Source of the DNA: Shewanella mesophila
GTDB taxonomy: Bacteria > Pseudomonadota > Gammaproteobacteria > Enterobacterales > Shewanellaceae
Length of the DNA: 64,000 nt
Direction: 5' to 3'
Assembly: GCF_019457515.1 (NCBI RefSeq)
Contig: NZ_CP080421.1
Span: forward strand, 3,906,001 to 3,970,000
Below the pieces are notes generated by a model. The model saw nothing but the letters and a program-made list of their open reading frames with translations, was not told where the DNA came from and made no database searches. Positions 15,376 through 24,124 of this stretch are shown piece by piece. The stretch's first letter is position 1. Every line of letters begins with the position of its first letter. Both the position numbers and the translations under genes were made by a program.

Positions 15376-17102
15376 TGCATTTAGCCTTAGTCATTCCAAA
15401 CTACAACCATCGTCAAGCGATCACCGCAACTCTTGAGCGCCTCGCGCCATTTAACCTCCCCTGTTACTTAGTCAATGATGGTAGTGATGATGAGACTCGC
15501 TATCTACTCATTCAATTGGCCAAACAATATGATTGGGTAACCCTGCTCCATCATCCCCTTAATCGGGGCAAAGGGGCTGCTGTCACCACAGGTTTAAGAG
15601 CCGCCTACGCAGATGGCTACAGTCATGCCCTACAGGTCGATGCCGACGGTCAACATGATCTCGATGACATTCCAGCCATGATAACCAAAGCGACAGAGCA
15701 GCCCCAGGCGCTTATTTCTGGTTTGCCTCAGTATGATGAATCTGTGCCTAAAGGCCGACTCTATGGCCGCTATATTACCCATTTCTGGGTTTGGGTTGAA
15801 ACCTTAAGCCTAGAAATTAAAGATTCCATGTGCGGTTTTCGCGTTTATCCACTAGCGGAGACCGAAGCGCTTTTTCTCCGCCAGTCCTTAGGCGAGCGTA
15901 TGGATTTTGACATCGAAATCTTAGTTAAGCTCTACTGGCAAGGAGTGCAGATCATTCATTTGCCCACTAAGGTGATCTACCCTGATGATGGCAGTAGCCA
16001 CTTTCAAGGCATAAAAGATAATCTGCGGATCTCAGCCATGCATACCAAGCTATTTTTTGGCATGCTCAAACGGCTACCCAATTTGCTCAGCCGTCATACT
16101 GACCGGCAAGAGTACAAGCACTGGTCACGTATGGGTGAACGCGGCAGCTATTGGGGAATTAAGTTGCTCGCCACTAGCTACAAAATAGGCGGCCACTGGT
16201 TATGCAGGGCGATCATGTATCCAGTGATCTGTTACTTCTTTTTGACGGGTAAAACGGCTCGTACGGCTTCATTAGCCTTCTTGCAGCAAGTGCAACAGGT
16301 CGACCCCAAGCATCCACAATTGCAAGGCGTGATAGGTTGGCGCCATAGTCTAAAACACTTTATCGCCTTCGGTAATGCCGCGTTAGACAGGATAGATGCT
16401 TGGTGCGATAGAATTCAGTTAAGTCAGGTGGATTTCCCTCAGCGAGAATTGCTTGCTAATCAACTTCAACAGGGGAAAGGCGCTGTGCTACTGGTATCCC
16501 ATTTGGGCAACCTTGAGCTGTGCCGAGCAATCTCTATCCACCAGCACAAAGTCAAAGTTAATGTGATGGTGCTGACAGAGAATGCCGAGCACTTTAATCG
16601 AGTGCTCAAACAACTCAATCCCAATAGCGCACTGAATCTGATCCAAGTCACCGAACTCGGCCCCAGCACCTCTATGTTGTTACAACAGAAGATTGAACAG
16701 GGAGAATTAGTGGTTATTGCGGGCGACCGAACCTCCTCTAATAGTGAAGGTCGAGTCATATACGCCCCCTTTATGGGTAAAGAGGCTCCTTTCCCTCAAG
16801 GCCCCTTTATTCTAGCTGGATTACTTGATTGTCCTGTCTATCTGATGTTTTGTATTCGAGAACAGGGACGCTATCAAGTTCATTTGGAGCACTTTGTCGA
16901 CAGTCTAAAAGGCCCTCGAGCAGGACGTATGCAACGCTTAGAGCAAGCAGTCAAACACTACAGCACACGGCTAGAACATTACGCAAGACGCGAACCAATG
17001 CAATGGTTTAACTTTTTCGATTTTTGGCGCAAGGATGAAGAACTCCAGCGCGAGGCTAGCACTAAAAGCAGCCCTCTCACTCCAAACAGGACAGATAAAT
17101 AG
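15375..17102 (+). CDS. Fused family 2 glycosyltransferase and LpxL-like acyltransferase (ApeJ-like)
   Basis: A 575-residue two-domain enzyme. Residues 1-240 are a GT-A family 2 glycosyltransferase (LVNDGSDDETRYL, LQVDADGQHDLDDIPAM as the metal-binding DxD region, and GERMDFDIEILVKLYWQG). Residues 280-560 resemble lipid A acyltransferases, with LLVSHLGNLELCRAIS providing an HX4E catalytic pair and IAGDRTSSNSEGR later. The domain order matches the ApeJ-type protein of APE clusters. It may glycosylate and acylate the polyene or its lipid anchor in the outer envelope; the exact acceptor is unknown. Confidence 0.85.
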   Translation: MHLALVIPNYNHRQAITATLERLAPFNLPCYLVNDGSDDETRYLLIQLAKQYDWVTLLHHPLNRGKGAAVTTGLRAAYADGYSHALQVDADGQHDLDDIPAMITKATEQPQALISGLPQYDESVPKGRLYGRYITHFWVWVETLSLEIKDSMCGFRVYPLAETEALFLRQSLGERMDFDIEILVKLYWQGVQIIHLPTKVIYPDDGSSHFQGIKDNLRISAMHTKLFFGMLKRLPNLLSRHTDRQEYKHWSRMGERGSYWGIKLLATSYKIGGHWLCRAIMYPVICYFFLTGKTARTASLAFLQQVQQVDPKHPQLQGVIGWRHSLKHFIAFGNAALDRIDAWCDRIQLSQVDFPQRELLANQLQQGKGAVLLVSHLGNLELCRAISIHQHKVKVNVMVLTENAEHFNRVLKQLNPNSALNLIQVTELGPSTSMLLQQKIEQGELVVIAGDRTSSNSEGRVIYAPFMGKEAPFPQGPFILAGLLDCPVYLMFCIREQGRYQVHLEHFVDSLKGPRAGRMQRLEQAVKHYSTRLEHYARREPMQWFNFFDFWRKDEELQREASTKSSPLTPNRTDK

Positions 17103-18665
17103 ATGACTCAGACGACTCAAACATCAGCATCGGCAACTACAGTTGAGTTCGGCCAACGCTCGCTAACGCTAGAAGAAGTGGTAGCGATAGCCAAGGGGGC
17201 CAAAGCACATCTGCAAGACAGCGCTGATTATCAAGAGTATATCCAAAAAGGTGCACGCTTCATCGATAGCCTATTGGCTGAAGAGGGCGTAGTTTACGGT
17301 GTTACCACAGGTTATGGCGACTCATGTACCGTCACCGTCGGATTAGATCTGGTCCACGAACTCCCTCTGCATCTATCCCGCTTTCATGGTTGTGGGCTCG
17401 GAGAGATCTTATCGCCAATGCAAGCCAGAGCCGTAATGGCCTGCCGCCTGAGTTCACTTGCGATCGGTAAATCTGGGGTGAGCTACGAGTTACTGCAACG
17501 TATCGAAACCTTACTTAACCTTAATATTACCCCCGTTATTCCAGAGGAAGGATCGGTCGGTGCCAGCGGCGATCTAACGCCGCTTTCCTATCTTGCCGCC
17601 GTACTAGTGGGTGAACGAGAAGTGATCTATCAAGGTGAGCGCCAAAATACTGCTGATGTTTACACTAAATTAAATATCACTCCGCTGAAGCTGCGCCCGA
17701 AAGAGGGCTTAGCCTTGATGAATGGCACAGCAGTAATGACAGCGCTAGCCTGTCTTGCCTACGACAGAGCCCAATATTTGGCTCGCTTGGCAAGCCGCAT
17801 CACCGCGATGGCGTCATTAACCCTTAAAGGTAACTCCAACCATTTCGACGATATTCTATTTGCGGCAAAACCTCACCCAGGGCAGAACCAAATTGCCGCT
17901 TGGATCCGTGAGGATTTGAATCATCATGAACATCCTCGTAATTCAGACCGCCTACAAGACAGATACTCGATTCGCTGCGCACCGCACATTATAGGTGTAC
18001 TGCAAGATGCGCTGCCGTTCATGCGCCAATTTATCGAAACCGAACTCAATAGCGCGAACGATAACCCTATAGTCGATGCTGAAGGTGAACATATTCTCCA
18101 TGGTGGGCATTTTTATGGTGGCCATATCGCCTTTGCCATGGATTCAATGAAAAATACCGTTGCCAATATCGCCGATCTTATCGATCGTCAAATGGCGTTG
18201 GTAATGGACCCTAAATTCAACAATGGCTTACCCGCAAATCTATCGGCAGCAACAGGCAGTCGCCGCGCAATTAACCATGGCTTTAAAGCGGTGCAGATCG
18301 GCGTGTCAGCTTGGACGGCAGAAGCATTAAAAAATACTATGCCAGCCAGTGTATTCTCGCGCTCAACGGAATGTCATAACCAAGATAAAGTCAGCATGGG
18401 CACCATTGCTGCACGCGATTGCATGCGTGTCTTACAACTTACCGAACAAGTTGCCGCAGCGGCGCTACTGGCGATGACCCAAGGGATCAAACTGCGAATT
18501 ACCCAAAATGAGCTGTGCGAAGCTTCACTCACCCCTTCGGTGGCAAAAACCTTAGAGCAGGTGAATCAGGATTTTGAAACCTTAATAGAAGATCGCCCGC
18601 TAGAAAGCGTACTCAGACAAACCCTTGATAAGATCCAACAAGGTCTTTGGGAAGTGTGTCACTAA
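17103..18665 (+). CDS. MIO-dependent aromatic amino acid lyase (HAL/TAL family)
   Basis: A 520-residue lyase that removes ammonia from an aromatic amino acid using the self-formed MIO group. MIO is made from Ala154-Ser155-Gly156 in SVGASGDLTPLSYLAA. The N-terminal loop is YGVTTGYGDSC, and the usual NSANDNPIVDAEG and HGGHFYGG segments are present. The pair that separates HAL (Ser-His) from TAL (His-Leu) reads Phe94-His95 here. In this operon the likely role is tyrosine (or phenylalanine) to a cinnamate-type starter acid for the acyl ligase, rather than histidine breakdown. No other hut gene is nearby. Confidence 0.88.
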   Translation: MTQTTQTSASATTVEFGQRSLTLEEVVAIAKGAKAHLQDSADYQEYIQKGARFIDSLLAEEGVVYGVTTGYGDSCTVTVGLDLVHELPLHLSRFHGCGLGEILSPMQARAVMACRLSSLAIGKSGVSYELLQRIETLLNLNITPVIPEEGSVGASGDLTPLSYLAAVLVGEREVIYQGERQNTADVYTKLNITPLKLRPKEGLALMNGTAVMTALACLAYDRAQYLARLASRITAMASLTLKGNSNHFDDILFAAKPHPGQNQIAAWIREDLNHHEHPRNSDRLQDRYSIRCAPHIIGVLQDALPFMRQFIETELNSANDNPIVDAEGEHILHGGHFYGGHIAFAMDSMKNTVANIADLIDRQMALVMDPKFNNGLPANLSAATGSRRAINHGFKAVQIGVSAWTAEALKNTMPASVFSRSTECHNQDKVSMGTIAARDCMRVLQLTEQVAAAALLAMTQGIKLRITQNELCEASLTPSVAKTLEQVNQDFETLIEDRPLESVLRQTLDKIQQGLWEVCH

Positions 18666-18669
18666 GGCT

Positions 18670-19110
18670 ATGGCAATGAAAGCAATACTGACAACCACTA
18701 TGGAGATGACTATCCCCTTTCATGATGTGGACTCTATGGGCATTACTTGGCATGGTAACTATTTACGCTATTTTGAAGTTGCTCGTTGCCAGTTACTCGA
18801 TGAGATTGATTATGGCTATCGGAAAATGCAGGCCTCTGGTTATGCATGGCCGATAGTCGATGCCCAGATAAAATATGCTCATTCGAGCACCTTCGATCAG
18901 AAGATTAAGGTGATCGCCTCATTAATTGAATGGGAAAATCGCATCAAAATTAATTATGAAGTCCGTGATTTAGACAGCAATAAACGCCTAACGAAGGGCT
19001 ACACCATCCAAGCTGCAGTTAACATGCTTAATAACGAGCTCTGTTTTGTAACACCCGACTGTTTTCGCGAAAAAATCGCTCACCTTGTCGATATAAAACA
19101 GGAGCAATAA
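18670..19110 (+). CDS. 4HBT-type acyl thioesterase (ApeK-like)
   Basis: A 146-residue hotdog thioesterase of the YbgC/FadM type. The N-terminal motif TIPFHDVDSMGITWHGNYLR contains the catalytic Asp (DVDSMG) and the WHGNYLRYFE helix. The start at 18670 (MAMKAILTTTMEM) lies just past the stop of the lyase gene and is preferred over an in-frame start at 18625 inside it. It probably releases or edits acyl-ACP intermediates of the polyene pathway. Confidence 0.85.
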   Translation: MAMKAILTTTMEMTIPFHDVDSMGITWHGNYLRYFEVARCQLLDEIDYGYRKMQASGYAWPIVDAQIKYAHSSTFDQKIKVIASLIEWENRIKINYEVRDLDSNKRLTKGYTIQAAVNMLNNELCFVTPDCFREKIAHLVDIKQEQ

Positions 19111-19111
19111 G

Positions 19112-19840
19112 ATGACTAGGCTGCTCACCACTCTTCGACTGCCGATACTCGTTTGCTGGCTATGCACACTGAGTCTGTATAGCAATGCGGCACAAAGCCC
19201 CTCTTTTGAGGCTCTTTTTAACGCCAAAGTAAACAATGTCCAGCTTGAGCGGCTCGCAAAACAGTTAAATATAGGTGAAAGCGCCCAGGGTCACTTTACC
19301 CAGTACCGTTATCTAAAGGTACTTAAGCAGCCTTTGATCAGCCAAGGTGAGTTTATTTTCAAAGAACAATTGGGCTTGGCTTGGCTGCAACATAGCCCAT
19401 TTGAAAGTGCACTCATATTGACCCAAGGCAACTTAATACAGATCGATAGCGACGGCAATAAGCAGCTGACTCAGGCAAGCGACAATCAAGAGGCCAGTAA
19501 CTTAGCACAGATGATGCCGACCTTGATGAGCGCGCTTTTAAAGGGAAATATCGCCCCACTCGCCGAGCAATTTAGTCTTCATCTTGTTGAAGGTGAACAG
19601 GGTTGGCAACTAGGGCTAATCCCCCTAGATTCGCTTTTAGCTAAAGCGATGAGCGGCATTGTTTTGCAGGGCAGTCATCAACTAGACAGCTTGACGTTAC
19701 TCAGTAGTAACGGCGATCGCAGTCAAATAAAATTTGAGCAACTGAACAATGCGCCACTCAGCGACAAGCAGCTAGATTATTTCTTGGATGCTACGGCCAC
19801 TGAATCTGTAACCTCGCCAGAATCCTTAACCACGCCATGA
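19112..19840 (+). CDS. LolA-like outer membrane lipoprotein carrier protein (ApeL-like)
   Basis: A 242-residue periplasmic protein with a Sec signal peptide ending near SLYSNAAQ. The body resembles LolA: GHFTQYRYLKVLKQPLISQG, then EFIFKEQLGLAWLQHSPFES and LTQGNLIQIDSDG. LolA homologues are standard in aryl polyene operons and probably ferry the acylated pigment or lipid across the periplasm. It starts one base after the thioesterase stop and overlaps the MMPL exporter by four bases. Confidence 0.82.
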   Translation: MTRLLTTLRLPILVCWLCTLSLYSNAAQSPSFEALFNAKVNNVQLERLAKQLNIGESAQGHFTQYRYLKVLKQPLISQGEFIFKEQLGLAWLQHSPFESALILTQGNLIQIDSDGNKQLTQASDNQEASNLAQMMPTLMSALLKGNIAPLAEQFSLHLVEGEQGWQLGLIPLDSLLAKAMSGIVLQGSHQLDSLTLLSSNGDRSQIKFEQLNNAPLSDKQLDYFLDATATESVTSPESLTTP

Positions 19841-22233
19841 TCGCCCTTCTTAGCTATCAACTTAACCGACTATCGGTAAATAGTAGACTGGGTATTTGGT
19901 TGCTGTTACTACTGATGGTCACAGTCTTGGGCGCGATCCAGTTGCAACAAGGAGCCAAGATCCAAAGCGACATCCTCGCTATGTTGCCTAAGCTACAAGA
20001 GGAGCCATTAACCCAGAGGGCCATCAGTCGAGTCGAGCAGCAGCTTGCCGATAGGCTCTATATCGCGCTAATCACCAAAACCAAAGCTCAAGCGGTCACT
20101 GCCGCTCAGCAGCTTATCGATGCATTACACCAGTACCCAGACATTTTTACTCAAGTAAAGAGTGCCGATATCGATAGCGCCCAATCGTTAAATCAGTTCT
20201 ATTTCCCCTATCGATTTAAGTTGCTGACAGAGCAGCAAAGAGCCCTGATTGAAAATGGACAAATATCGAGATTAGAGGCAAATGCGTTATCCCAGCTTTA
20301 CAATGCCTTTGGATATGCCAATAGCAGTCTACTGAGCCAAGATCCCTTATTACTCTATCCAGACAATTTAAAGGCACTGGCACCAAGCCAGCGTTTGCAT
20401 AGCGCCCAGGGAATATTGCTCACCTCTGTCACCGACGAGTCGGGAAACATGAAGCACGCCGCTATCGTGATGGCAAAAGGCGTAGGTAGCGCCTTTAACC
20501 CTGACGTACAACAAGCGCAAAATACCACCTTAGATAATGCGCTCAGCGAGGTCACGGTACACTTAGGCAAAGACGCGCAATTGGAAGTACTCAAGGCTGG
20601 GGCACTATTTCATGCTAGTGCGGCAACTGAGCAAGCCAAAGCCGAAGTATCTACTCTTGGGTTAGCCTCTCTCATCGGTGTCATTGCCTTAGTTTGGTTC
20701 GCCTTTCGCTCTGTTTTTCCGTTAGTGATAGCCAGCCTGACCATCGCCACCAGTTTATTATATGCAACGGTTTCGACTCTGTTTATCTTTGGCGAGCTCC
20801 ACCTACTTACCTTAGTTTTTGGTACCAGCTTGATAGGCATAGCTATCGATTATAGCTTTCATTTTTACTGTGAGCGGCTCAGCCATATCGATGATTCAGC
20901 AACAGATTCGGTCAGTCATGTATTCCCAGCTGCCTTATTAGCGCTGCTGACCACGGTTTTAGCTTACCTAGGGATAGGGCTCACGCCGTTTCCAGGTATG
21001 CAGCAAGTGGCGGTTTTTTGCGCCGCTGGGCTTATAGGGGCATTTTTAACCCTTGTGTTTGCCTATCCAAAGATCGCCAACAGCAGCCTAACACCTCGTC
21101 CTCGGCCACTTAATTGGGCAACCGCTTACTTAACTTGGCTAGCAAAACTCAAATACGCCAAGCCAAGCCCCCTTGTATTCGCCACGCTTGGGACACTTTC
21201 CTTGGCAACGCTGATCGGTTTATGGCAACTCGATATCGATGACGACATTCGTTCTCTACAGCAAAGTCCTGATAAGGTGCTCAAGCAGGAAAAAGCCTTA
21301 CGTCAACTACTTAGCGGTGGTACCGACAATCAGTTTCTATTGGTCAGAGGCGATAGCCCACAGCAACTATTACAAAATTTAGAAACACTCACCACTCCAC
21401 TTAACAAACTTAAACAAGATGGTGTCATTGGTAATGCTATTAACCTGGCCAGCTATATTCCTAGCCATGCAAGGCAACAAGATAACTACCGACTGCAAGA
21501 ATTGATCTATAGCCAAATAGATAAGTCACTGAGCCGATTGGGGCTAGATGAAACACTTGCCCTAGAGATAAAACGCCAATATGCACTGAGCCAAGATCTG
21601 TTCATTGAACCAGAGGCTTTCCTCAATTCCCCAGCGGGTCGCCTATTTACCCCACTTTGGTTAGCACCAAAAGACAATGAACATCAATATGGCGCAATAG
21701 TCTTGCTTGGTGGGATCAAAGATCTAAACCAGCTGCAAACAATCATTACCCCGATAGCCCATACCCAACTGATAGATAAGGTCGCTGATATCTCCAAGGT
21801 GATGGCGAAGTACCGAAGCCTCACCTTAGGTCTACTGGTTCTCTCCTTGGTGATCGCTGGTGCGATATTCTCGCTGCGCTTTGGATTTAAGCTCGCAATG
21901 CGAGTGACTGCCGTCCCTGCCTTGGCTGCAATAATGACGCTAGCGATGCTTGGACTATTTGCCTCCCCCTTAACCCTGTTTCATGCACTCGCTCTGATCC
22001 TAGTCTTTGGCATTGGGGTGGATTACAGCCTGTTTTTCGCCGAAAGCAAACAAGGCAGAGGAGTGATGATGGCGGTATTTATGTCAGCTTGCTCCACATT
22101 ATTGGCGTTCGGCCTGCTGGCCTTTAGTCAAACGCCAGCGATTCATTACTTTGGCTTAACATTATTGCTCGGCATTGCAGTCACCTTCTTGCTCTCGCCG
22201 TTTATTTACACTTTTACAAGGATTGACAAGTGA
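19837..22233 (+). CDS. MMPL/RND-family exporter (ApeM-like)
   Basis: A 798-residue inner membrane exporter of the RND superfamily, with about 12 helices in two groups of six. The first helix (residues 15-35) leads to a large periplasmic loop, then helices around residues 275-420. A second loop and helices from about 660 to 790 follow. The characteristic helix GTSLIGIAIDYSFHFYCERL and its partner LVFGIGVDYSLFFAESKQ supply the conserved Asp-Tyr pairs used for proton coupling. It is predicted to lift the polyene-bearing lipid out of the inner membrane for hand-off to the LolA-like protein. Confidence 0.88.
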   Translation: MIALLSYQLNRLSVNSRLGIWLLLLLMVTVLGAIQLQQGAKIQSDILAMLPKLQEEPLTQRAISRVEQQLADRLYIALITKTKAQAVTAAQQLIDALHQYPDIFTQVKSADIDSAQSLNQFYFPYRFKLLTEQQRALIENGQISRLEANALSQLYNAFGYANSSLLSQDPLLLYPDNLKALAPSQRLHSAQGILLTSVTDESGNMKHAAIVMAKGVGSAFNPDVQQAQNTTLDNALSEVTVHLGKDAQLEVLKAGALFHASAATEQAKAEVSTLGLASLIGVIALVWFAFRSVFPLVIASLTIATSLLYATVSTLFIFGELHLLTLVFGTSLIGIAIDYSFHFYCERLSHIDDSATDSVSHVFPAALLALLTTVLAYLGIGLTPFPGMQQVAVFCAAGLIGAFLTLVFAYPKIANSSLTPRPRPLNWATAYLTWLAKLKYAKPSPLVFATLGTLSLATLIGLWQLDIDDDIRSLQQSPDKVLKQEKALRQLLSGGTDNQFLLVRGDSPQQLLQNLETLTTPLNKLKQDGVIGNAINLASYIPSHARQQDNYRLQELIYSQIDKSLSRLGLDETLALEIKRQYALSQDLFIEPEAFLNSPAGRLFTPLWLAPKDNEHQYGAIVLLGGIKDLNQLQTIITPIAHTQLIDKVADISKVMAKYRSLTLGLLVLSLVIAGAIFSLRFGFKLAMRVTAVPALAAIMTLAMLGLFASPLTLFHALALILVFGIGVDYSLFFAESKQGRGVMMAVFMSACSTLLAFGLLAFSQTPAIHYFGLTLLLGIAVTFLLSPFIYTFTRIDK

Positions 22234-23471
22234 TACCAACAACTCATTATGATGTGGTTATTATTGGTGCAGGCCCCTCCGGTAGCGTCGCAGCAAGCTT
22301 ATTACACCAACAGGGAAAGCGAGTGTTAGTGATAGAGAAGCAGCTGTTTCCCCGTTTTTCTATCGGCGAAAGTTTACTCCCCTGTTGCATGCAAATGCTT
22401 GAAGAAGCCGGCATGGCCCAAGCGGTAAATGATGCGGGTTACCAGTTTAAAAATGGCGCGGCGTTTAACTCGAAAGGCCGTTCAATTTTGTTTAATTTCA
22501 CTGATAAATTTACCCCTGGCCCTGGCACTACTTTCCAAGTTGAGCGTGGCCACTTTGACAAGTTGCTAGCCGATACCGCCGCACAGCAGGGAGTCGAAAT
22601 ACGTTACGGCGAAACGGTTACCGCTGTCGACCTCACCGATAAACCCAGATTATCGGTTCTCGATGCGAATAATGAACCTTATCAAATTAGCGCCGAATAC
22701 TTGCTCGATGCGAGTGGTTTTGGTCGAGTACTTCCCCGCTTGTTAGATCTTGAGCGACCATCTAACTTAGCCAGTCGCACCGCGGTATTTACCCATATCG
22801 AAGACAATATCGATCAGGTCGAAATGGATGACTATCAGTTTGATCGCAATAAGATCCTCATCAGTGTTCATCCTGAAAATCGTGATATCTGGTATTGGTT
22901 AATCCCCTTTAGTGGGGGCCGCTGCTCACTTGGCGTCGTCGGCGAACCTCATCTACTGGGCGATCTTAATGAAGATTTAGATATAGTATTGATGCGCTTA
23001 GTGAAGCAAGAACCTCGCCTAAAGCAGCTGCTTTCGAAAGCAAAAATTGTACGCGACTGTGCACGTATCGAAGGTTATTCGGCCAATGTCAGTACTCTAG
23101 CAAGTGACAAATTTGCTTTACTCGGTAATGCGGGAGAGTTCCTCGACCCAGTATTTTCATCAGGTGTCACCATCGCGATGCAATCAGCCTCTATGGCCGT
23201 TAAATGTGTAGTCAAACAACTCAATGGCGAAGTCATCGATTGGCAAACGGATTACGCGAAGCCATTGATGCGTGGTGTCGATACTTTTAGAACCTACGTA
23301 GAAGCTTGGTACGACGGCCGCTTCCAAGATGTGATTTTTTATGAGTCACCCAATCCCAAGATCAAACAGATGATCTGCTCTATCTTGGCAGGCTACGCTT
23401 GGGATGAAAATAATCCATTTGTGACTGAATCGGAGCGACGCCTCAATATGATCGTTGAGCTCTGCCAATGA
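22230..23471 (+). CDS. Flavin-dependent halogenase-like FAD oxidoreductase
   Basis: A 413-residue FAD protein of the tryptophan-halogenase/group A monooxygenase class. The Rossmann motif is VVIIGAGPSGSVAASLL. Two features point to a halogenase: the WxWxIP signature is present as WYWLIP (residues 221-226), and a lysine occurs at the expected place (Lys74 in YQFKNGAAF) for guiding hypohalous acid. No helix-forming membrane segment is seen. It overlaps both neighbours by four bases. In the APE operon it would halogenate or otherwise oxidise the aryl head, as brominated xanthomonadins suggest. A plain hydroxylase or reductase is the main alternative. Confidence 0.8.
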   Translation: MIPTTHYDVVIIGAGPSGSVAASLLHQQGKRVLVIEKQLFPRFSIGESLLPCCMQMLEEAGMAQAVNDAGYQFKNGAAFNSKGRSILFNFTDKFTPGPGTTFQVERGHFDKLLADTAAQQGVEIRYGETVTAVDLTDKPRLSVLDANNEPYQISAEYLLDASGFGRVLPRLLDLERPSNLASRTAVFTHIEDNIDQVEMDDYQFDRNKILISVHPENRDIWYWLIPFSGGRCSLGVVGEPHLLGDLNEDLDIVLMRLVKQEPRLKQLLSKAKIVRDCARIEGYSANVSTLASDKFALLGNAGEFLDPVFSSGVTIAMQSASMAVKCVVKQLNGEVIDWQTDYAKPLMRGVDTFRTYVEAWYDGRFQDVIFYESPNPKIKQMICSILAGYAWDENNPFVTESERRLNMIVELCQ

Positions 23472-24091
23472 CAAAGCACAGCTTGATTCGCTCTCTCATA
23501 CTCCTATGGGTTGTTATCGGCATGAGTGGCTGCGCTCAACATCTGCAACGACAAACCTGTATGACTTTGGCAACAGATCTTGATTACTGTCTCGCGCCTC
23601 TGCTACAAAATAGTCAACACTCACAGAGCCAAAGAGTTAATTTAGACGTCGATGGCAAGCGTCACCAACTCATGAGCCAACTGGAGTTAAGCCCTGAGCA
23701 GCTAACACTTGTTGGTTTAGCCCCCTTAGGACAAGCCCTGTTTACCTTGACCTTCGATGGTGAGCTGTTAAATAGCGAACAGAGTCTGTTACTTGGCGAC
23801 CAATTTAAGGCCGAGTATCTGCTCGGTTTGCTGCAATTAATCTATTGGCCCCTTGACGATCTAAATCGCCATTTACAAGGAGGCATAATAACTTCACCCG
23901 CCTGCGAAGCGATGATGTGTAGAAAACTATATGCTAGTGGCGATATAGGTGGCAAAACCAATGGCAGTGGCAGTGGCAGTGGCAGAGAGATTGTTGATAT
24001 TCGCTACAGTAAGCAATCCCTATGGCAAGCGAACATAGTGCTCACCCTAGCCCAAGCTAAACTTACGCTGAAGATAACACCGATTGAGTAG
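23468..24091 (+). CDS. DUF3261 lipoprotein of the APE cluster
   Basis: A 207-residue predicted lipoprotein with the lipobox in VVIGMSGCAQHLQ (Cys about residue 22). The body, with FTLTFDGELLNSEQSLL and later AEYLLGLLQLIYWPLDDLNRH, resembles DUF3261 proteins that accompany LolA and MMPL genes in aryl polyene operons. A hexanucleotide GGCAGT repeat (23963-23986) encodes a Gly-Ser run. The role is probably in outer-membrane insertion of the pigment, by analogy with LolB. This is inference from context. Confidence 0.75.
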   Translation: MTKHSLIRSLILLWVVIGMSGCAQHLQRQTCMTLATDLDYCLAPLLQNSQHSQSQRVNLDVDGKRHQLMSQLELSPEQLTLVGLAPLGQALFTLTFDGELLNSEQSLLLGDQFKAEYLLGLLQLIYWPLDDLNRHLQGGIITSPACEAMMCRKLYASGDIGGKTNGSGSGSGREIVDIRYSKQSLWQANIVLTLAQAKLTLKITPIE

Positions 24092-24124
24092 CGATTTCGC
24101 GACCACTGAAGAAGAATGGATACG

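Noticed and set aside
23963..23986. GGCAGT hexanucleotide repeat as a phase-variation switch
   Set aside because: The unit is a multiple of three, so copy changes only alter the length of a Gly-Ser run and cannot shift the frame.
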